From Arthrobacter echini (GTDB lineage: Bacteria > Actinomycetota > Actinomycetes > Actinomycetales > Micrococcaceae), in NCBI RefSeq assembly GCF_004803505.1, contig NZ_SSWH01000005.1:1-64000 (forward strand): a stretch of 64,000 bases of DNA, read 5' to 3'. The position numbers and the translations under genes were made by a program. Below the pieces are notes generated by a model. That model searched no databases. It worked only from the letters and a program-made list of their open reading frames with translations, and was not told the DNA's origin. The first letter of the stretch is position 1; every line of letters begins with the position of its first letter. Positions 1 to 9,501 of the stretch are shown one piece after another.

Positions 1-191
1 CGGTTCCCGACCAACAACCACGGAAACCACCACCCACAAGCACAAACCCACGGGCGGTACCCCACAGGCGCAGACTCATAACTCAATACACGACACGTAC
101 ACCAGACTTACCGGCACTCCCACCCACCCCGAACCCCCACAAAGGGGGCCACGGGCCAAGGGCACACCAGGGGACGCGACCGGTACACAAG
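1..191. other. 23S-5S rRNA internal spacer (partial)
   Basis: This stretch lies directly upstream of the 5S gene and has no coding signal. It contains a small hairpin, five C (134-138) and five G (144-148) around a 5-nt loop. I do not recognise the 3' end of 23S rRNA in it, so the 23S gene most likely ends left of the window. It is called a spacer from position only. Confidence 0.55.
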
Positions 192-310
192 GTTACGGCG
201 GTCATAGCGTGGAGGAAACGCCCGGTCCCATTCCGAACCCGGAAGCTAAGACCCACAGCGCCGATGGTACTGCACCCGAGAGAGTGTGGGAGAGTAGGAC
301 ACCGCCGGAC
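192..310 (+). rRNA. rrf: 5S ribosomal RNA
   Basis: This is the structural RNA of the large ribosomal subunit. The sequence carries the highly conserved 5S core, including CCCATTCCGAACCCGGAAGC near 226-245 and GGGAGAGTAGG near 289-299. The 5' GGCGGT (197-202) pairs with the 3' ACCGCC (301-306), closing helix I. The roughly 119-nt length is normal for a bacterial 5S. A strong intrinsic terminator follows 10 nt downstream, so this is the last gene of an rrn operon whose 16S and 23S genes lie to the left. The exact ends are uncertain by a few bases. Confidence 0.95.
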
Positions 311-320
311 ACACCATCAC

Positions 321-356
321 GGGAAGGCCCCGCACCACCAGGTGCGGGGCCTTCCC
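321..356 (+). terminator. rRNA operon terminator
   Basis: A perfect 16-bp GC-rich stem (321-336 with 341-356) closes a 4-nt loop just after the 5S gene. This is typical of an rrn operon terminator. No long T-run follows, which is common in high-GC actinobacteria. Confidence 0.9.
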
Positions 357-422
357 CACTTAAAACACCCCACCCCACCCCACCGACCACAGACACACTG
401 CGAACAGAGCTAGGCCCGGCGC

Positions 423-434
423 TAGGATCGGGGC
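423..434 (+). promoter_or_regulatory. Probable leaderless promoter (-10 box)
   Basis: TAGGAT at 423-428 is followed by only six bases before the ATG at 435, which puts the expected transcription start on the start codon. No Shine-Dalgarno sequence is present. No convincing -35 box is seen. Confidence 0.45.
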
Positions 435-968
435 ATGAATGCATTGTTCTCGCATGCCGTCGTGCCCGGAGCTGAATCCGGCGATAGATCCGATCTGCGC
501 GCTGCGGTGACGGTTCCCGCCCCGGCTGACCACGCCTGGGCGGGGTTGACCGAGCATGTTCATCTGTGGTGGCCCGCGGGGGTGCTGAGCCGATGGGGAG
601 AAGATGGCTTCTTCGACCTCGAGGACAACGCGCTCGTCGAGACCTCGGCGCAGGATGATGAATATGTCTGGGGCGAAGTCACCGACGGACGACCCGGGCA
701 CTGGCTCTCACTGCGGTGGAGACATGTTGGGTCCGACTCCGTGACGCAGGTCCTGCTGGAGCTGACCACGCAGCCCGGTTCGGCCGCTGGCGACACCACA
801 TCGCCGGCGCGCATCGAGAATGGCACCGACATGCCGGAGTCCGTTTCGGCGCTGACGCTCACGCACGGGGGATGGTCCGGCGCCGACGCGCAGGACCTCT
901 ACGATTTCTATCGCGCGTTCTGGCCGAAAGCCTTGGCCGCTTACCAGCGCTTCATGGGCGGCTCGTGA
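435..968 (+). CDS. SRPBCC/START-like ligand-binding domain protein
   Basis: This 177-residue soluble protein resembles the SRPBCC superfamily, in which a helix-grip fold encloses a hydrophobic ligand pocket. Supporting features are the N-terminal VTVPAPADHAWAGLTEH pattern, the LWWP segment around residues 38-41 and the C-terminal helix ending FYRAFWPKALAAYQRF. No catalytic residues can be assigned. The start is set by a -10 box six bases upstream, which suggests a leaderless transcript. The stop overlaps the start of the FAD oxidase gene by one base (TGATG), so the two are probably translated together. The ligand is unknown. Confidence 0.7.
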   Translation: MNALFSHAVVPGAESGDRSDLRAAVTVPAPADHAWAGLTEHVHLWWPAGVLSRWGEDGFFDLEDNALVETSAQDDEYVWGEVTDGRPGHWLSLRWRHVGSDSVTQVLLELTTQPGSAAGDTTSPARIENGTDMPESVSALTLTHGGWSGADAQDLYDFYRAFWPKALAAYQRFMGGS

Positions 969-2332
969 TGGACTGCGCGCTCCTGGAGGAACTGCAGGCC
1001 GTTCTACCCGGACGCGTGTCGACCTCGTCGAGCGACCTGGATCGGTACTCCACCGATGAAGGGCCCGTCGTGAGCCCTGCATCGCCCGAAGCCGTGGTGC
1101 GCGCCCGTTCGGTGGCCGATGTACAGAACCTTCTCCGCTGGGCTACCCGGCATACGGTGCCGGTGGTGAGCAGGGGCGCAGGCTCGGGGCTGTCGGGTGG
1201 AGCCCATGCGACGCCCGGATCGGTGATTCTGTCCCTCGAGGACATGAACAGGATCGTCGCCGTGAATCCAGACGACGAGACGGCCGTCGTCGAGCCGGGG
1301 GTCATCAACGCAGACCTGAACCAGGCGGTGGCCGAACACGGACTGATGTACGCCCCGGATCCTGCGAGCCATCGGTGGTCGACCATCGGCGGTAACGTCG
1401 CGACGAACGCCGGAGGACTACGGTGTGCGAAGTACGGCGTCACGCGGGACTCCGTACTTGCGCTCGAGGTCGTCCTCGCGGATGGCACGCTCGTATCGAC
1501 CGGTCACGCGCCGTTCAAGGGTGTCGCCGGCTATGACCTCACGTCCCTGATGACGGGCTCAGAAGGAACCCTCGGAGTCATCGTGGGCATCACGGTCCGC
1601 CTTCGCTACCTGCCACGTTCAGTGCATACGCTCGCAGCGTTCTTCGGCGATTTCCCGAAAGCGGCCGCCGGGGTCCTCGCAATCGGGCGTGCACGCGTTC
1701 AACCCGCCATTCTCGAACTCCTCGACGGCCGGACACTCGAGGCCCTCGATCGGGCCCATGGATCGAACCTGCGCCGGCGCGGAGGCTCCCTGCTCCTGAC
1801 GCAGACGGACGGATACGGCGCTGCAACGGAAGCCGAGATGATCACGGCAGCGCTGACAGAAGCCGGGGCTGTCGTGAGCGAGGAGAACTCGGCTGAGGCG
1901 GAACATCTTGTCGAGCTGCGGCGCGACAGCAGGGGAGCCAGCGCGGAGGATCTGTACCGGGTGGGGGAGGACGTCGCAGTACCGAAGTCCCAGCTCGTGT
2001 CCTACGTAACAGCTCTCGGGGCCATGGCGGAGAAGCACGGGGTGCAGCTGAAGGTCATCGCGCACGCTGGTGACGGCAACCTGCACCCGACGTTCTGGGT
2101 CGAACGCAGCCAGGGTGACCTGGGCCGCTCGCGCCTGGAGGAGGCGCTCGATGAATCGGTACGGAGTGCGCTCGAACTCGGAGGGACGATCACAGGAGAG
2201 CACGGGGTGGGCCAGCACAAGCGACGCTGGCTGGCATGGGAGCAGTCAGAGGAAGTCCTTGACCTGCAATCGGGGATCAAGCGGCTCTTCGATCCTTTGG
2301 GCATCCTCAACCCTGGAAAGGCCATCTGCTGA
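968..2332 (+). CDS. FAD-binding oxidase, GlcD/D-lactate dehydrogenase family
   Basis: This 454-residue flavoprotein belongs to the VAO/GlcD family, which oxidises 2-hydroxy acids such as glycolate or D-lactate. The N-terminal FAD-binding domain (about 35-215) has VVSRGAGSGLSGGA and the IGGNVATNAGG loop. The C-terminal cap domain contains the metal and substrate motif HAGDGNLHP (near 365) and GEHGVG (near 415). The length fits single-subunit GlcD-type enzymes. The reading frame is open further upstream, but the ATG at 968 overlapping the previous stop is the likely start because the upstream frame only overlaps the SRPBCC gene. The exact substrate cannot be read from the sequence. Confidence 0.88.
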   Translation: MDCALLEELQAVLPGRVSTSSSDLDRYSTDEGPVVSPASPEAVVRARSVADVQNLLRWATRHTVPVVSRGAGSGLSGGAHATPGSVILSLEDMNRIVAVNPDDETAVVEPGVINADLNQAVAEHGLMYAPDPASHRWSTIGGNVATNAGGLRCAKYGVTRDSVLALEVVLADGTLVSTGHAPFKGVAGYDLTSLMTGSEGTLGVIVGITVRLRYLPRSVHTLAAFFGDFPKAAAGVLAIGRARVQPAILELLDGRTLEALDRAHGSNLRRRGGSLLLTQTDGYGAATEAEMITAALTEAGAVVSEENSAEAEHLVELRRDSRGASAEDLYRVGEDVAVPKSQLVSYVTALGAMAEKHGVQLKVIAHAGDGNLHPTFWVERSQGDLGRSRLEEALDESVRSALELGGTITGEHGVGQHKRRWLAWEQSEEVLDLQSGIKRLFDPLGILNPGKAIC

Positions 2333-2431
2333 TGGTCCTTCCAACTCGCTCAGCTCTCGGTCGGCGAGTGATACTGTCGACGAAATCGTCGGGTTCCGCC
2401 GACGCTTCCGACACCATCCCCTGGGGGCATC

Positions 2432-2923
2432 ATGAGTGACAACACGCCGGAATCGAAGGGCGCCTCGCCCTACGGTCAGAACCAGCCGCAGTACGGCGAA
2501 CAGAGCCCGTCGCCCTACGGGCAGCAGAGCCCGTCGCCCTACGGGCAGAGTTCAGCACCATATGGCCAGGCGGATCCCGGCGCATCCAACTACCCGGGAC
2601 AGCAGTACTACCCTGGCCCGCCGGCGGAGAACCCGGGCAGGACCCTGGGAATCGTGGGCTTCATCCTGGCGATCTTCATCGCGCCCGTGGGACTGATCAT
2701 CAGCATCATCGCCTTCGTGAAGTCACGGAAGGCCGGCATGGGCAACGGTCTCGCCCTGGCCGGCATCATCATCGGCGCCATCTTCACAGTCCTCCTCGTG
2801 CTTGGCGCGATCGCTTTCGGGGCCCTGTTCAACGAGATCGCACAGCAATTCGCCGAAGCCTGTGAGGGACTGCCATCGGGCACAACGGTGACGGTAGAGG
2901 GACAAGCGCTCGACTGCCCTTAA
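2432..2923 (+). CDS. DUF4190-type small membrane protein with PYGQ repeats
   Basis: The protein has 163 residues. Residues 1-68 are disordered and rich in Pro, Tyr, Gln and Ser, with repeated SPYGQ units. Two membrane helices follow, LGIVGFILAIFIAPVGLIIS (about 71-90) and LALAGIIIGAIFTVLLVLGA (about 107-127), joined by a basic KSRKAG loop. This is the layout of the DUF4190 family. Such tails are common in actinobacterial envelope proteins, but no function is established. A GATACT at 2370-2375 could serve as a -10 box. A bidirectional terminator follows. Confidence 0.75.
   Translation: MSDNTPESKGASPYGQNQPQYGEQSPSPYGQQSPSPYGQSSAPYGQADPGASNYPGQQYYPGPPAENPGRTLGIVGFILAIFIAPVGLIISIIAFVKSRKAGMGNGLALAGIIIGAIFTVLLVLGAIAFGALFNEIAQQFAEACEGLPSGTTVTVEGQALDCP
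2501..2548 (+). repeat. Two tandem 24-bp repeats (QSPSPYGQ)
   Basis: Two perfect 24-bp copies (2501-2524 and 2525-2548) encode QSPSPYGQ twice in the disordered N-terminus of the DUF4190 protein. Perfect identity at the DNA level suggests recent slippage, so copy number may vary between strains. Confidence 0.9.
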
Positions 2924-2933
2924 CGACGCAAGC

Positions 2934-2967
2934 ACAGGACCGGCAGTCACCCGGCTGCCGGTCCTGT
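2934..2967. terminator. Bidirectional terminator
   Basis: A perfect 13-bp stem (2934-2946 with 2955-2967) with an 8-nt loop sits between the convergent DUF4190 and DUF4032 genes. It can serve both strands. Confidence 0.85.
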
Positions 2968-2976
2968 CATGACCAC

Positions 2977-4338
2977 CTAAGTGCTCTCGTAGTCCGAGTC
3001 CGCGTCGATACCTATGGTCCGTGCATCGGCCGTGAGCATGATCTCTGCTTCGTCGCGCCGATGCCTGAGTTCGTCGTCGATGTACGACTGGACGGCCTCG
3101 GCCATCGGTACGTTCCGGTCCTCGCGTTCCGACATGTACCACCGGTGCTCGAGTACCTCGTGGACGACTTCGGCTGGTTCGAGCTTTCCACTGAGATCGC
3201 GGGGCACCGCGCGCACGATCGGTTCGAAGACCTCGTTGACCCACAGATGGGCGCTGAACTCCTCATCCAGCTGTGGGTTGTTGTCCACCCTGTAGGCGTC
3301 CATGTCATTGAGCAGGCGCCGAGCCTGGTTCTGCTGGGCATCGAGTCCGGTGAGCCGTAGCAGGCGGCGGCTGTGATGACCGGCGTCGACGACTTTCGGC
3401 TGCAACTGGATCTGGGTGCCGTCGGACGCCGCCCGGATCGCGTATTCCTCGACGTCGAACCCGAGGTCGTTCAATCTGCGGATCCGCGCACCGACGCGCC
3501 AGCGTTCACCGAGTTCGAAGGATTCCTTCTCGGTGAGCTCGCTCCAGAGCCGGCGGTAGCTGTCCATGATCAGCTCGCTCGTCGCGAGCGGATCCACCTT
3601 CTCCTCGATGAGTCCGCCTTCGGCGAGATCCATGAGCTCACCGGCGATGTTCACCCGGGCTATCTCGAGATCGTACTCACGCTGGCCCACCGACAGTTCG
3701 GGATAGAGCTCCCCCGTCTCGGCGTCGACGAGGTAGGCGGCGAAGGCTCCTGCGTCACGACGGAACAGCGTGTTGGAGAGGGACACATCGCCCCAGTAGA
3801 AGCCGATCAGGTGCAGTCGCACGAGGAGCAGTGCCTGCGCGTCGATGAGGCGGGTCAGCGTGTCACGGCGCAGAGTCTGGGAGAACAGGGCCCGGTAGGG
3901 CAGTGAGAACTTGAGGTGGCGCGTGACCAGTACAGGGTCGAGTTCCTCGCCCTCCGGGCTCGACCTGCCCGAGATCACGGCCACCGGCTCCACGCAGGGC
4001 ACATCCAGCCGCCGAAGCTTCCGCAGCATGTGATATTCGTGGCGCGCAACATGTTCGCTCGTCTCCTTGACCGCGATGACCGATCCCCCGAGGTGGGCGA
4101 AGCGCACGACGTGTCGGGAGATGCCGCGCGGGAGGGCGGCGAGGGCGCTGGCCGGCCAGAACTCGAGAGCGACATCCCATGGCAGGTCGAGAAGCTCGGG
4201 ATCGGTCGCTGCTGCAGTGATGTTCAGTGAGCCCAGGGTCGGGCTCTGGGTGGACGTCGCACGAAGCCGTGGCAGTTTGCCGGTCTGGTCGTAGTCCGTC
4301 GGTTCATCGCGCCACTGGGCGTCCGGGATCTCGCTCAT
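2977..4338 (-). CDS. DUF4032 protein with a kinase-like fold
   Basis: This 453-residue actinobacterial protein matches the DUF4032 family. Residues about 80-240 look like a lipopolysaccharide-kinase or aminoglycoside-kinase fold: VIAVKET (candidate ATP lysine), HLIGFYWGDVSLSNTLF (catalytic-loop-like, Asp and Asn kept) and LVDAETGE (in place of DFG). The C-terminal half carries the DUF4032 part with many acidic and basic residues and no membrane segment. The substrate is unknown and activity is an inference from motif spacing. It is preceded by two hairpins that separate it from the sugar-ABC ATPase gene. Confidence 0.78.
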   Translation of the reverse strand: MSEIPDAQWRDEPTDYDQTGKLPRLRATSTQSPTLGSLNITAAATDPELLDLPWDVALEFWPASALAALPRGISRHVVRFAHLGGSVIAVKETSEHVARHEYHMLRKLRRLDVPCVEPVAVISGRSSPEGEELDPVLVTRHLKFSLPYRALFSQTLRRDTLTRLIDAQALLLVRLHLIGFYWGDVSLSNTLFRRDAGAFAAYLVDAETGELYPELSVGQREYDLEIARVNIAGELMDLAEGGLIEEKVDPLATSELIMDSYRRLWSELTEKESFELGERWRVGARIRRLNDLGFDVEEYAIRAASDGTQIQLQPKVVDAGHHSRRLLRLTGLDAQQNQARRLLNDMDAYRVDNNPQLDEEFSAHLWVNEVFEPIVRAVPRDLSGKLEPAEVVHEVLEHRWYMSEREDRNVPMAEAVQSYIDDELRHRRDEAEIMLTADARTIGIDADSDYEST

Positions 4339-4395
4339 GGTGCTGACTTCCTGGCAGGACGAAAAGGGCTTGCATCAAGCGTAGCGCCCACGCAC

Positions 4396-4485
4396 CGACG
4401 GCGATCCTCCGCCGGGCTCCGAGCGGATACCCGGCGGAGGACCGCCGTCGGAGCCGCGTCCGGTACTGGTTCGTACCGGACGCGG
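4396..4485 (-). terminator. Two consecutive terminator hairpins
   Basis: Two GC-rich hairpins lie between the ABC ATPase gene and the DUF4032 gene. The nearer one is a perfect 13-bp stem (4454-4466 with 4473-4485). The second has an inner 11-bp stem (4406-4416 with 4430-4440) and an outer 8-bp stem (4396-4403 with 4443-4450). Together they should end transcription of the ATPase gene efficiently. Confidence 0.8.
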
Positions 4486-4495
4486 CAGGAAGGTG

Positions 4496-5584
<1,089 letters not shown>

Positions 5585-5704
5585 GTTGTGTTCCTTTTCA
5601 CGGGCAGGTACGTGCCCGACGATCCGTAGTGAAGGGAAGATATTCAGTTGTGCGGTACCACCTCACGCCACGGTGGGTGATACTTCTCGCGCATCGGTAG
5701 TATG

Positions 5705-6493
5705 TCACCTCCGGTCGCCGGACGCACCCGATGCTCGCCGGCGGAGGAGCTCCTGCAGGACCTCGGAGAACGCCGCCGGATCCTCCACGGTGAACGAAGC
5801 TGCGGTCTCGCCCGCACCGATCCGGATGCCGACGTCGTCCGGCCCCAGGGTCCGCTGGGCGTCCTCGTCCGTGACGTCGTCGCCCGCGAACAACACGGCG
5901 GTCGCTCCCGATACCCGGCGCAGGAGGGCCAGGCCCTGCCCCTTGTCCGTATCCAGTACGGAGATCTCCAGCACGCGCTTGCCGTCCGTGATGCTGAGGC
6001 CGCTGACCGATTCCAGTTCGGCGCGGGTCGAACTGACGGCCGCTGCGGCCACCGCGCCGTCGGCGGAGCGGGTGTGGAGGACCACGCCGGCCGGTTTGAA
6101 CTCGATGCGCGTTCCCTCGTGGGCGGTGACGACGTGCTCGACGACGCGGACCGCGCGGGAGAGGAGCTCCGACTGCTCATCCGTCAGGGAGAGGGGAGCG
6201 GCATCCGGTCCTGTCCACGTCTCGGCGCCGTGGCTTCCGATCAGCAGGGTCTCGGCGGGCGGATCGGCGACTACCCGAAGACTGTCGAGAGCCCGTCCTG
6301 AGATCAACGCCGTCGTCGTGCTCGGCAGCCCGGCCAGCGCGCGGAGGGCCGCGGCCGACGCGGGGAGGGGACGGGCGTCCTCGGCGAGCTCGACGAGGGG
6401 GGCTAGGGTGCCGTCGAAGTCGAGCGCCACGAGCAGGTGGTCGGTTGCGGCGAGCGTACTGAGCGCCGCGACCAGGGACGGCTCAATCGCCAT
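5705..6493 (-). CDS. otsB: Trehalose-6-phosphate phosphatase
   Basis: OtsB removes phosphate from trehalose-6-phosphate to give trehalose, a compatible solute. The 262-residue protein has the HAD-superfamily nucleophile motif ALDFDGTLAPL (about 23-33, first Asp the nucleophile). It also has ALISGRAL (motif II region), a lysine-containing GKRVLEI segment and the GDDVTDEDA motif near residue 205. The order otsA-otsB with an 11-bp overlap shows a translationally coupled operon. The assignment is firm from the motifs and the partner gene. Confidence 0.93.
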   Translation of the reverse strand: MAIEPSLVAALSTLAATDHLLVALDFDGTLAPLVELAEDARPLPASAAALRALAGLPSTTTALISGRALDSLRVVADPPAETLLIGSHGAETWTGPDAAPLSLTDEQSELLSRAVRVVEHVVTAHEGTRIEFKPAGVVLHTRSADGAVAAAAVSSTRAELESVSGLSITDGKRVLEISVLDTDKGQGLALLRRVSGATAVLFAGDDVTDEDAQRTLGPDDVGIRIGAGETAASFTVEDPAAFSEVLQELLRRRASGASGDRR

Positions 6494-7982
6494 GCCGGCG
6501 GTCCTCAGCCTGGAGTGCGTCGAGGAACGACCGGGACCACTGTTCGACGTCGTTCTGGATGACCTGACGTCGCATGAGTCTCATGCGGCGCGTCGCCTCG
6601 GCTCGGGGCATGCCGACGGCCTGGACGATGGCGCTCTTGAGGCCGTCGATGTCGTGCGGGTTGATCAGGATCGCCTGCCGCAGGGTGTCGGCGGCGCCTG
6701 CGAACTCGCTGAGGACCAGCGTGCCGGTGTTCCCCGTGCGGGCCGCCACGTACTCCTTCGCGACCAGGTTCATGCCGTCGCGGAGCGCCGTGATGAGCAT
6801 GACGTCCGCAGCCAGGTACAGCGCCACCATCTCCTCCACCGGATAGCTGTGGTGGAGGTAGCGGATGGCAGTGTTCTTCATGGTGTCGTGCGTGCCGTTG
6901 ATCCTGCCGACCGTGCCTTCGATGTCCTCGCGCAGCAGCCTGTACTGCTCCACGCGCTCACGGCTGGGGCTGGCCACCTGGATGAGTGCGGCGTCCTCGA
7001 CGGTGATCGCACCGTCGTCGAGCAGCTCGCCGTAGGCCTTGAGCCGGTGGCCGATGCCCTTGGTATAGTCGAGACGGTCCACGCCGAGCAGAATGTGCCG
7101 CGGGTCCCCGAGCTCAGCGCGGATCTCCCTCGAGCGCTCGATCACGTCGGGGCGCTGCGCCAGTTCGGCGATCGACGCGGTGTCGATGGAGATGGGAAAG
7201 GCCTCGGCGCGGGAGACGTAGGCGGGAGTGCCGTTCTCGTCGGCCGGTACCTGGACCTGCTGGGTCCTGACCGGGTAGCCGGTGAACCGGCGGACGCAGC
7301 GCAGGAAGTTGCTGGCGTCGCTCGGGCGCTGGAAGCCGATGAGGTCGGCGCCGAGGAGGCCCTCGATGACCTGCCGCCGCCAGGGCAACTGCCCGTAGAT
7401 CTCCAGTGGCGGGAACGGGATGTGGTTGAAGAAACCGATGCGCAGATCCGGCCGGGCCTGCCGCAACAACTTCGGGACCAGCTGCAGCTGATAGTCCTGG
7501 ACCCATACCGTGGCGCCCTCCGCTGCCACGGATGCCGCGGCCGCAGCGAAGCGCTCGTTCACCCGGCGGTAGCAATCCCACCAGGTGCGGTGGAATTCAG
7601 GGGACGCGATGACGTCGTGGTAGAGCGGCCAGAGCGTGGCATTGGAGAAGCCCTCGTAGTAGAACTCCACCTCCTCCTCGCTGAGTGGCACGGGTACCAG
7701 GCGCATGTTCGCCTCGTCGAAGGGCTCGAGGGTCTCGTCGGGCGCGCCGTGCCAGCCCACCCATGCGCCGTCGGCCTTCGCCATGACCGGCGCCAGTGCG
7801 GTCACGAGGCCGCCGGGGGAGCGTCGCCAGGAACTGTCGCCGTGCTCGTCGACGACCCGGTCCACCGCGAGCCGGTTGGAGACGACGATGAAGTCGAACT
7901 CGCCGAACTGCCCTTTTGTGGAGAACGACGACGTGACCCCCGGAGTGGTCGAAGGCTGTGCTGCACTCAAAACTGGCTCCAT
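6483..7982 (-). CDS. otsA: Trehalose-6-phosphate synthase (GT20)
   Basis: OtsA joins glucose from a nucleotide donor to glucose-6-phosphate, making trehalose-6-phosphate. The 499-residue protein shows FIVVSNRLAV at the N-terminus, VQDYQLQLVP, IGFFNHIPFPP, the catalytic-region LLGVDRLDYTKGI, and the donor-binding RDGMNLVAKEYVA. The chosen ATG at 7982 starts MEPVLSAAQ. The frame stays open beyond it, but only by reading the antisense strand of the tRNA-Thr gene, so the longer start is rejected. The 3' end overlaps otsB by 11 bp. Confidence 0.93.
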   Translation of the reverse strand: MEPVLSAAQPSTTPGVTSSFSTKGQFGEFDFIVVSNRLAVDRVVDEHGDSSWRRSPGGLVTALAPVMAKADGAWVGWHGAPDETLEPFDEANMRLVPVPLSEEEVEFYYEGFSNATLWPLYHDVIASPEFHRTWWDCYRRVNERFAAAAASVAAEGATVWVQDYQLQLVPKLLRQARPDLRIGFFNHIPFPPLEIYGQLPWRRQVIEGLLGADLIGFQRPSDASNFLRCVRRFTGYPVRTQQVQVPADENGTPAYVSRAEAFPISIDTASIAELAQRPDVIERSREIRAELGDPRHILLGVDRLDYTKGIGHRLKAYGELLDDGAITVEDAALIQVASPSRERVEQYRLLREDIEGTVGRINGTHDTMKNTAIRYLHHSYPVEEMVALYLAADVMLITALRDGMNLVAKEYVAARTGNTGTLVLSEFAGAADTLRQAILINPHDIDGLKSAIVQAVGMPRAEATRRMRLMRRQVIQNDVEQWSRSFLDALQAEDRRHGD

Positions 7983-8134
7983 TGCAGTAGGTGAACTCCC
8001 TCTGACTCTATCCGTTCGGATCGCCGGTGGCCGGAGGGAGATGATTTCCTGCCTCGCAGGCGCTGGGCTACCCTTGTGATGCGCTGGTGCTTGCTCGCCG
8101 CAGGCGTGCTGCGCTCCGTCGGCCCGGCCGGCAC

Positions 8135-8211
8135 GCCTCCTTAGCTCAGTTGGCCAGAGCACCGCTCTTGTAAAGCGGGGGTCGTCGGTTCGAATCCGAC
8201 AGGGGGCTCCA
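8135..8211 (+). tRNA. tRNA-Thr (anticodon TGT)
   Basis: The 77-nt sequence folds into a standard cloverleaf. Acceptor GCCTCCT pairs with AGGGGGC, the D-arm contains AGCTCAGTTGG, and the anticodon stem CCGCT/AGCGG holds loop CTTGTAA (anticodon TGT, reading ACA). The T-arm is GTCGG TTCGAAT CCGAC. The terminal CCA is encoded at 8209-8211. It stands alone, divergent from otsA. Confidence 0.97.
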
Positions 8212-8256
8212 CGAACTTCTCGCAACTCGCCGGGAGAGCTGGCTCCGAGCCCGCTC

Positions 8257-9114
8257 TCAGCCGTGTCCTGTCGCCGCCGTCAGGGTCTGCAGCCCCGTGC
8301 GTCCCATGCTGATGACGGCCCAGCCGACACCGCCGATCGCGTAGAGGCTGATGGGTACCAGCAGGCACCACTCACGGGCGGAGCCGGCGTTGCCGAGTAC
8401 GGGGACGCCGACATAGCCGTTCCTCTTCCATACCCAGTTCACGACCGGCAGTGCGGCGATCACCTTCGGCGGCCTGATCACGAGCGGGTAGAAGAGGTTG
8501 CAGCCGCCGGTGGTCATCAGGTCACCGATGATGTGGACGATGACGCCGATCCCCACGGCGATCGGGAACCAGAACTGCTCCTCGGGGGCGAACGCTGTGA
8601 TGAAGATGCCGGCGGCAAGACCGACCACCCAGGGGGATTTCCGCATGCGGTCGGGGATGATCTTCAGCGCTTTGGCCGCGAAGGACACCAGCAGCACCGC
8701 CAGCAGCCCGGCTCCGGGGTAGATCCGGCCGAAGGTCTCCGTCTGGACGGTCCACAGTCCTGCGACCCACGCGATGGCGATGAACGCCGCGATGCCGATG
8801 ATGGAGTGCGTACCGTGGCGGTGTCCGCCGGAGATGGCTCCGATGCCGTCGCAGAGCGCGTTGGACAGCGGTGGCAACGAGTGGGCGATGGTGGCGTTGT
8901 GGTGGTCGGCATCCGGAAGGAGGGCGGCTCCTGCGGTGACGAGTGCTCCGGTGACAACTCCGACGAGGCTGACATCGAGCAGGCCGAGGCCGACACCGAC
9001 CGACTCCGGCAGGACCGGGATCCTCCCCGCGAGGGCGCCGAGTCCCACCTCGATGTCCGTCGTGACTGCGACCCAGGCGGCGGCACCGCAGGCAGCATGG
9101 TGGGCACCCATCAT
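8257..9114 (-). CDS. YdjM-family membrane-bound metal-dependent hydrolase
   Basis: This integral membrane protein (285 residues from the chosen ATG) fits the YdjM/DUF457 family of predicted metal-dependent hydrolases. It shows the His-rich motifs LLPDADHHNATIAH (about 70-83) and GGHRHGTHS (about 97-105), plus several hydrophobic helices through residues 20-250. The start at 9114 is preferred over one 45 bases upstream because GAAAGGA lies 7-13 bases before it. The enzyme's substrate is unknown in this family. The gene is convergent with tRNA-Thr. Confidence 0.82.
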   Translation of the reverse strand: MMGAHHAACGAAAWVAVTTDIEVGLGALAGRIPVLPESVGVGLGLLDVSLVGVVTGALVTAGAALLPDADHHNATIAHSLPPLSNALCDGIGAISGGHRHGTHSIIGIAAFIAIAWVAGLWTVQTETFGRIYPGAGLLAVLLVSFAAKALKIIPDRMRKSPWVVGLAAGIFITAFAPEEQFWFPIAVGIGVIVHIIGDLMTTGGCNLFYPLVIRPPKVIAALPVVNWVWKRNGYVGVPVLGNAGSAREWCLLVPISLYAIGGVGWAVISMGRTGLQTLTAATGHG

Positions 9115-9184
9115 GGCAGGGTCCTTTCTGTGGGTGAGGAAAGAGTTCCTGCCCATCATGTGGTGGGCTGCCGACAGTCAGTCC

Positions 9185-9385
9185 TCAGACGGAGGTCCTG
9201 CGCGTCCGGGATGCGGCTTTCCGCGCGGCTCTGCGCTTCTCCCGGGCCAGCAGGCGGCGGAACTTCTCCTCATCCACGGCGGCATTGCGGCTCATGCCCA
9301 TGACCCAGACGATGATCAAAGCAACAATGAGCATCCATACGACGAATCCGGCGCCGACGAGCAGGATGATCTGCACAGCGGTCAT
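9185..9385 (-). CDS. Small single-pass membrane protein
   Basis: The 66-residue product has one long hydrophobic segment (residues about 4-30, IILLVGAGFVVWMLIVALII core) followed by a very basic tail with many Arg and Lys. This suggests an N-out/C-in membrane anchor. I do not recognise a family. It lies between the YdjM-like and phosphoesterase genes on the same strand, 70 bp from the former. Confidence 0.6.
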   Translation of the reverse strand: MTAVQIILLVGAGFVVWMLIVALIIVWVMGMSRNAAVDEEKFRRLLAREKRRAARKAASRTRRTSV

Positions 9386-9501
9386 GGGATTCCTCGCCTC
9401 GCGGGTCGGCCTGGCCCGCGGCCGTGCGGGTAATCCATTGTCCCATCTCCACCGTCCATCGATCGTGAAGAGCGCGAGGGTGGCGAATGGCGCCTGATCC
9501 T

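Noticed and set aside
1-191. 3' end of 23S rRNA
   Set aside because: I could not see any conserved 23S 3'-terminal sequence. The spacing fits the 23S-5S spacer better.
7983-8225. N-terminal extension of OtsA from a start at 8225
   Set aside because: The extra 81 codons read the antisense of the tRNA-Thr gene and have no family similarity. ATG 7982 is the sensible start.
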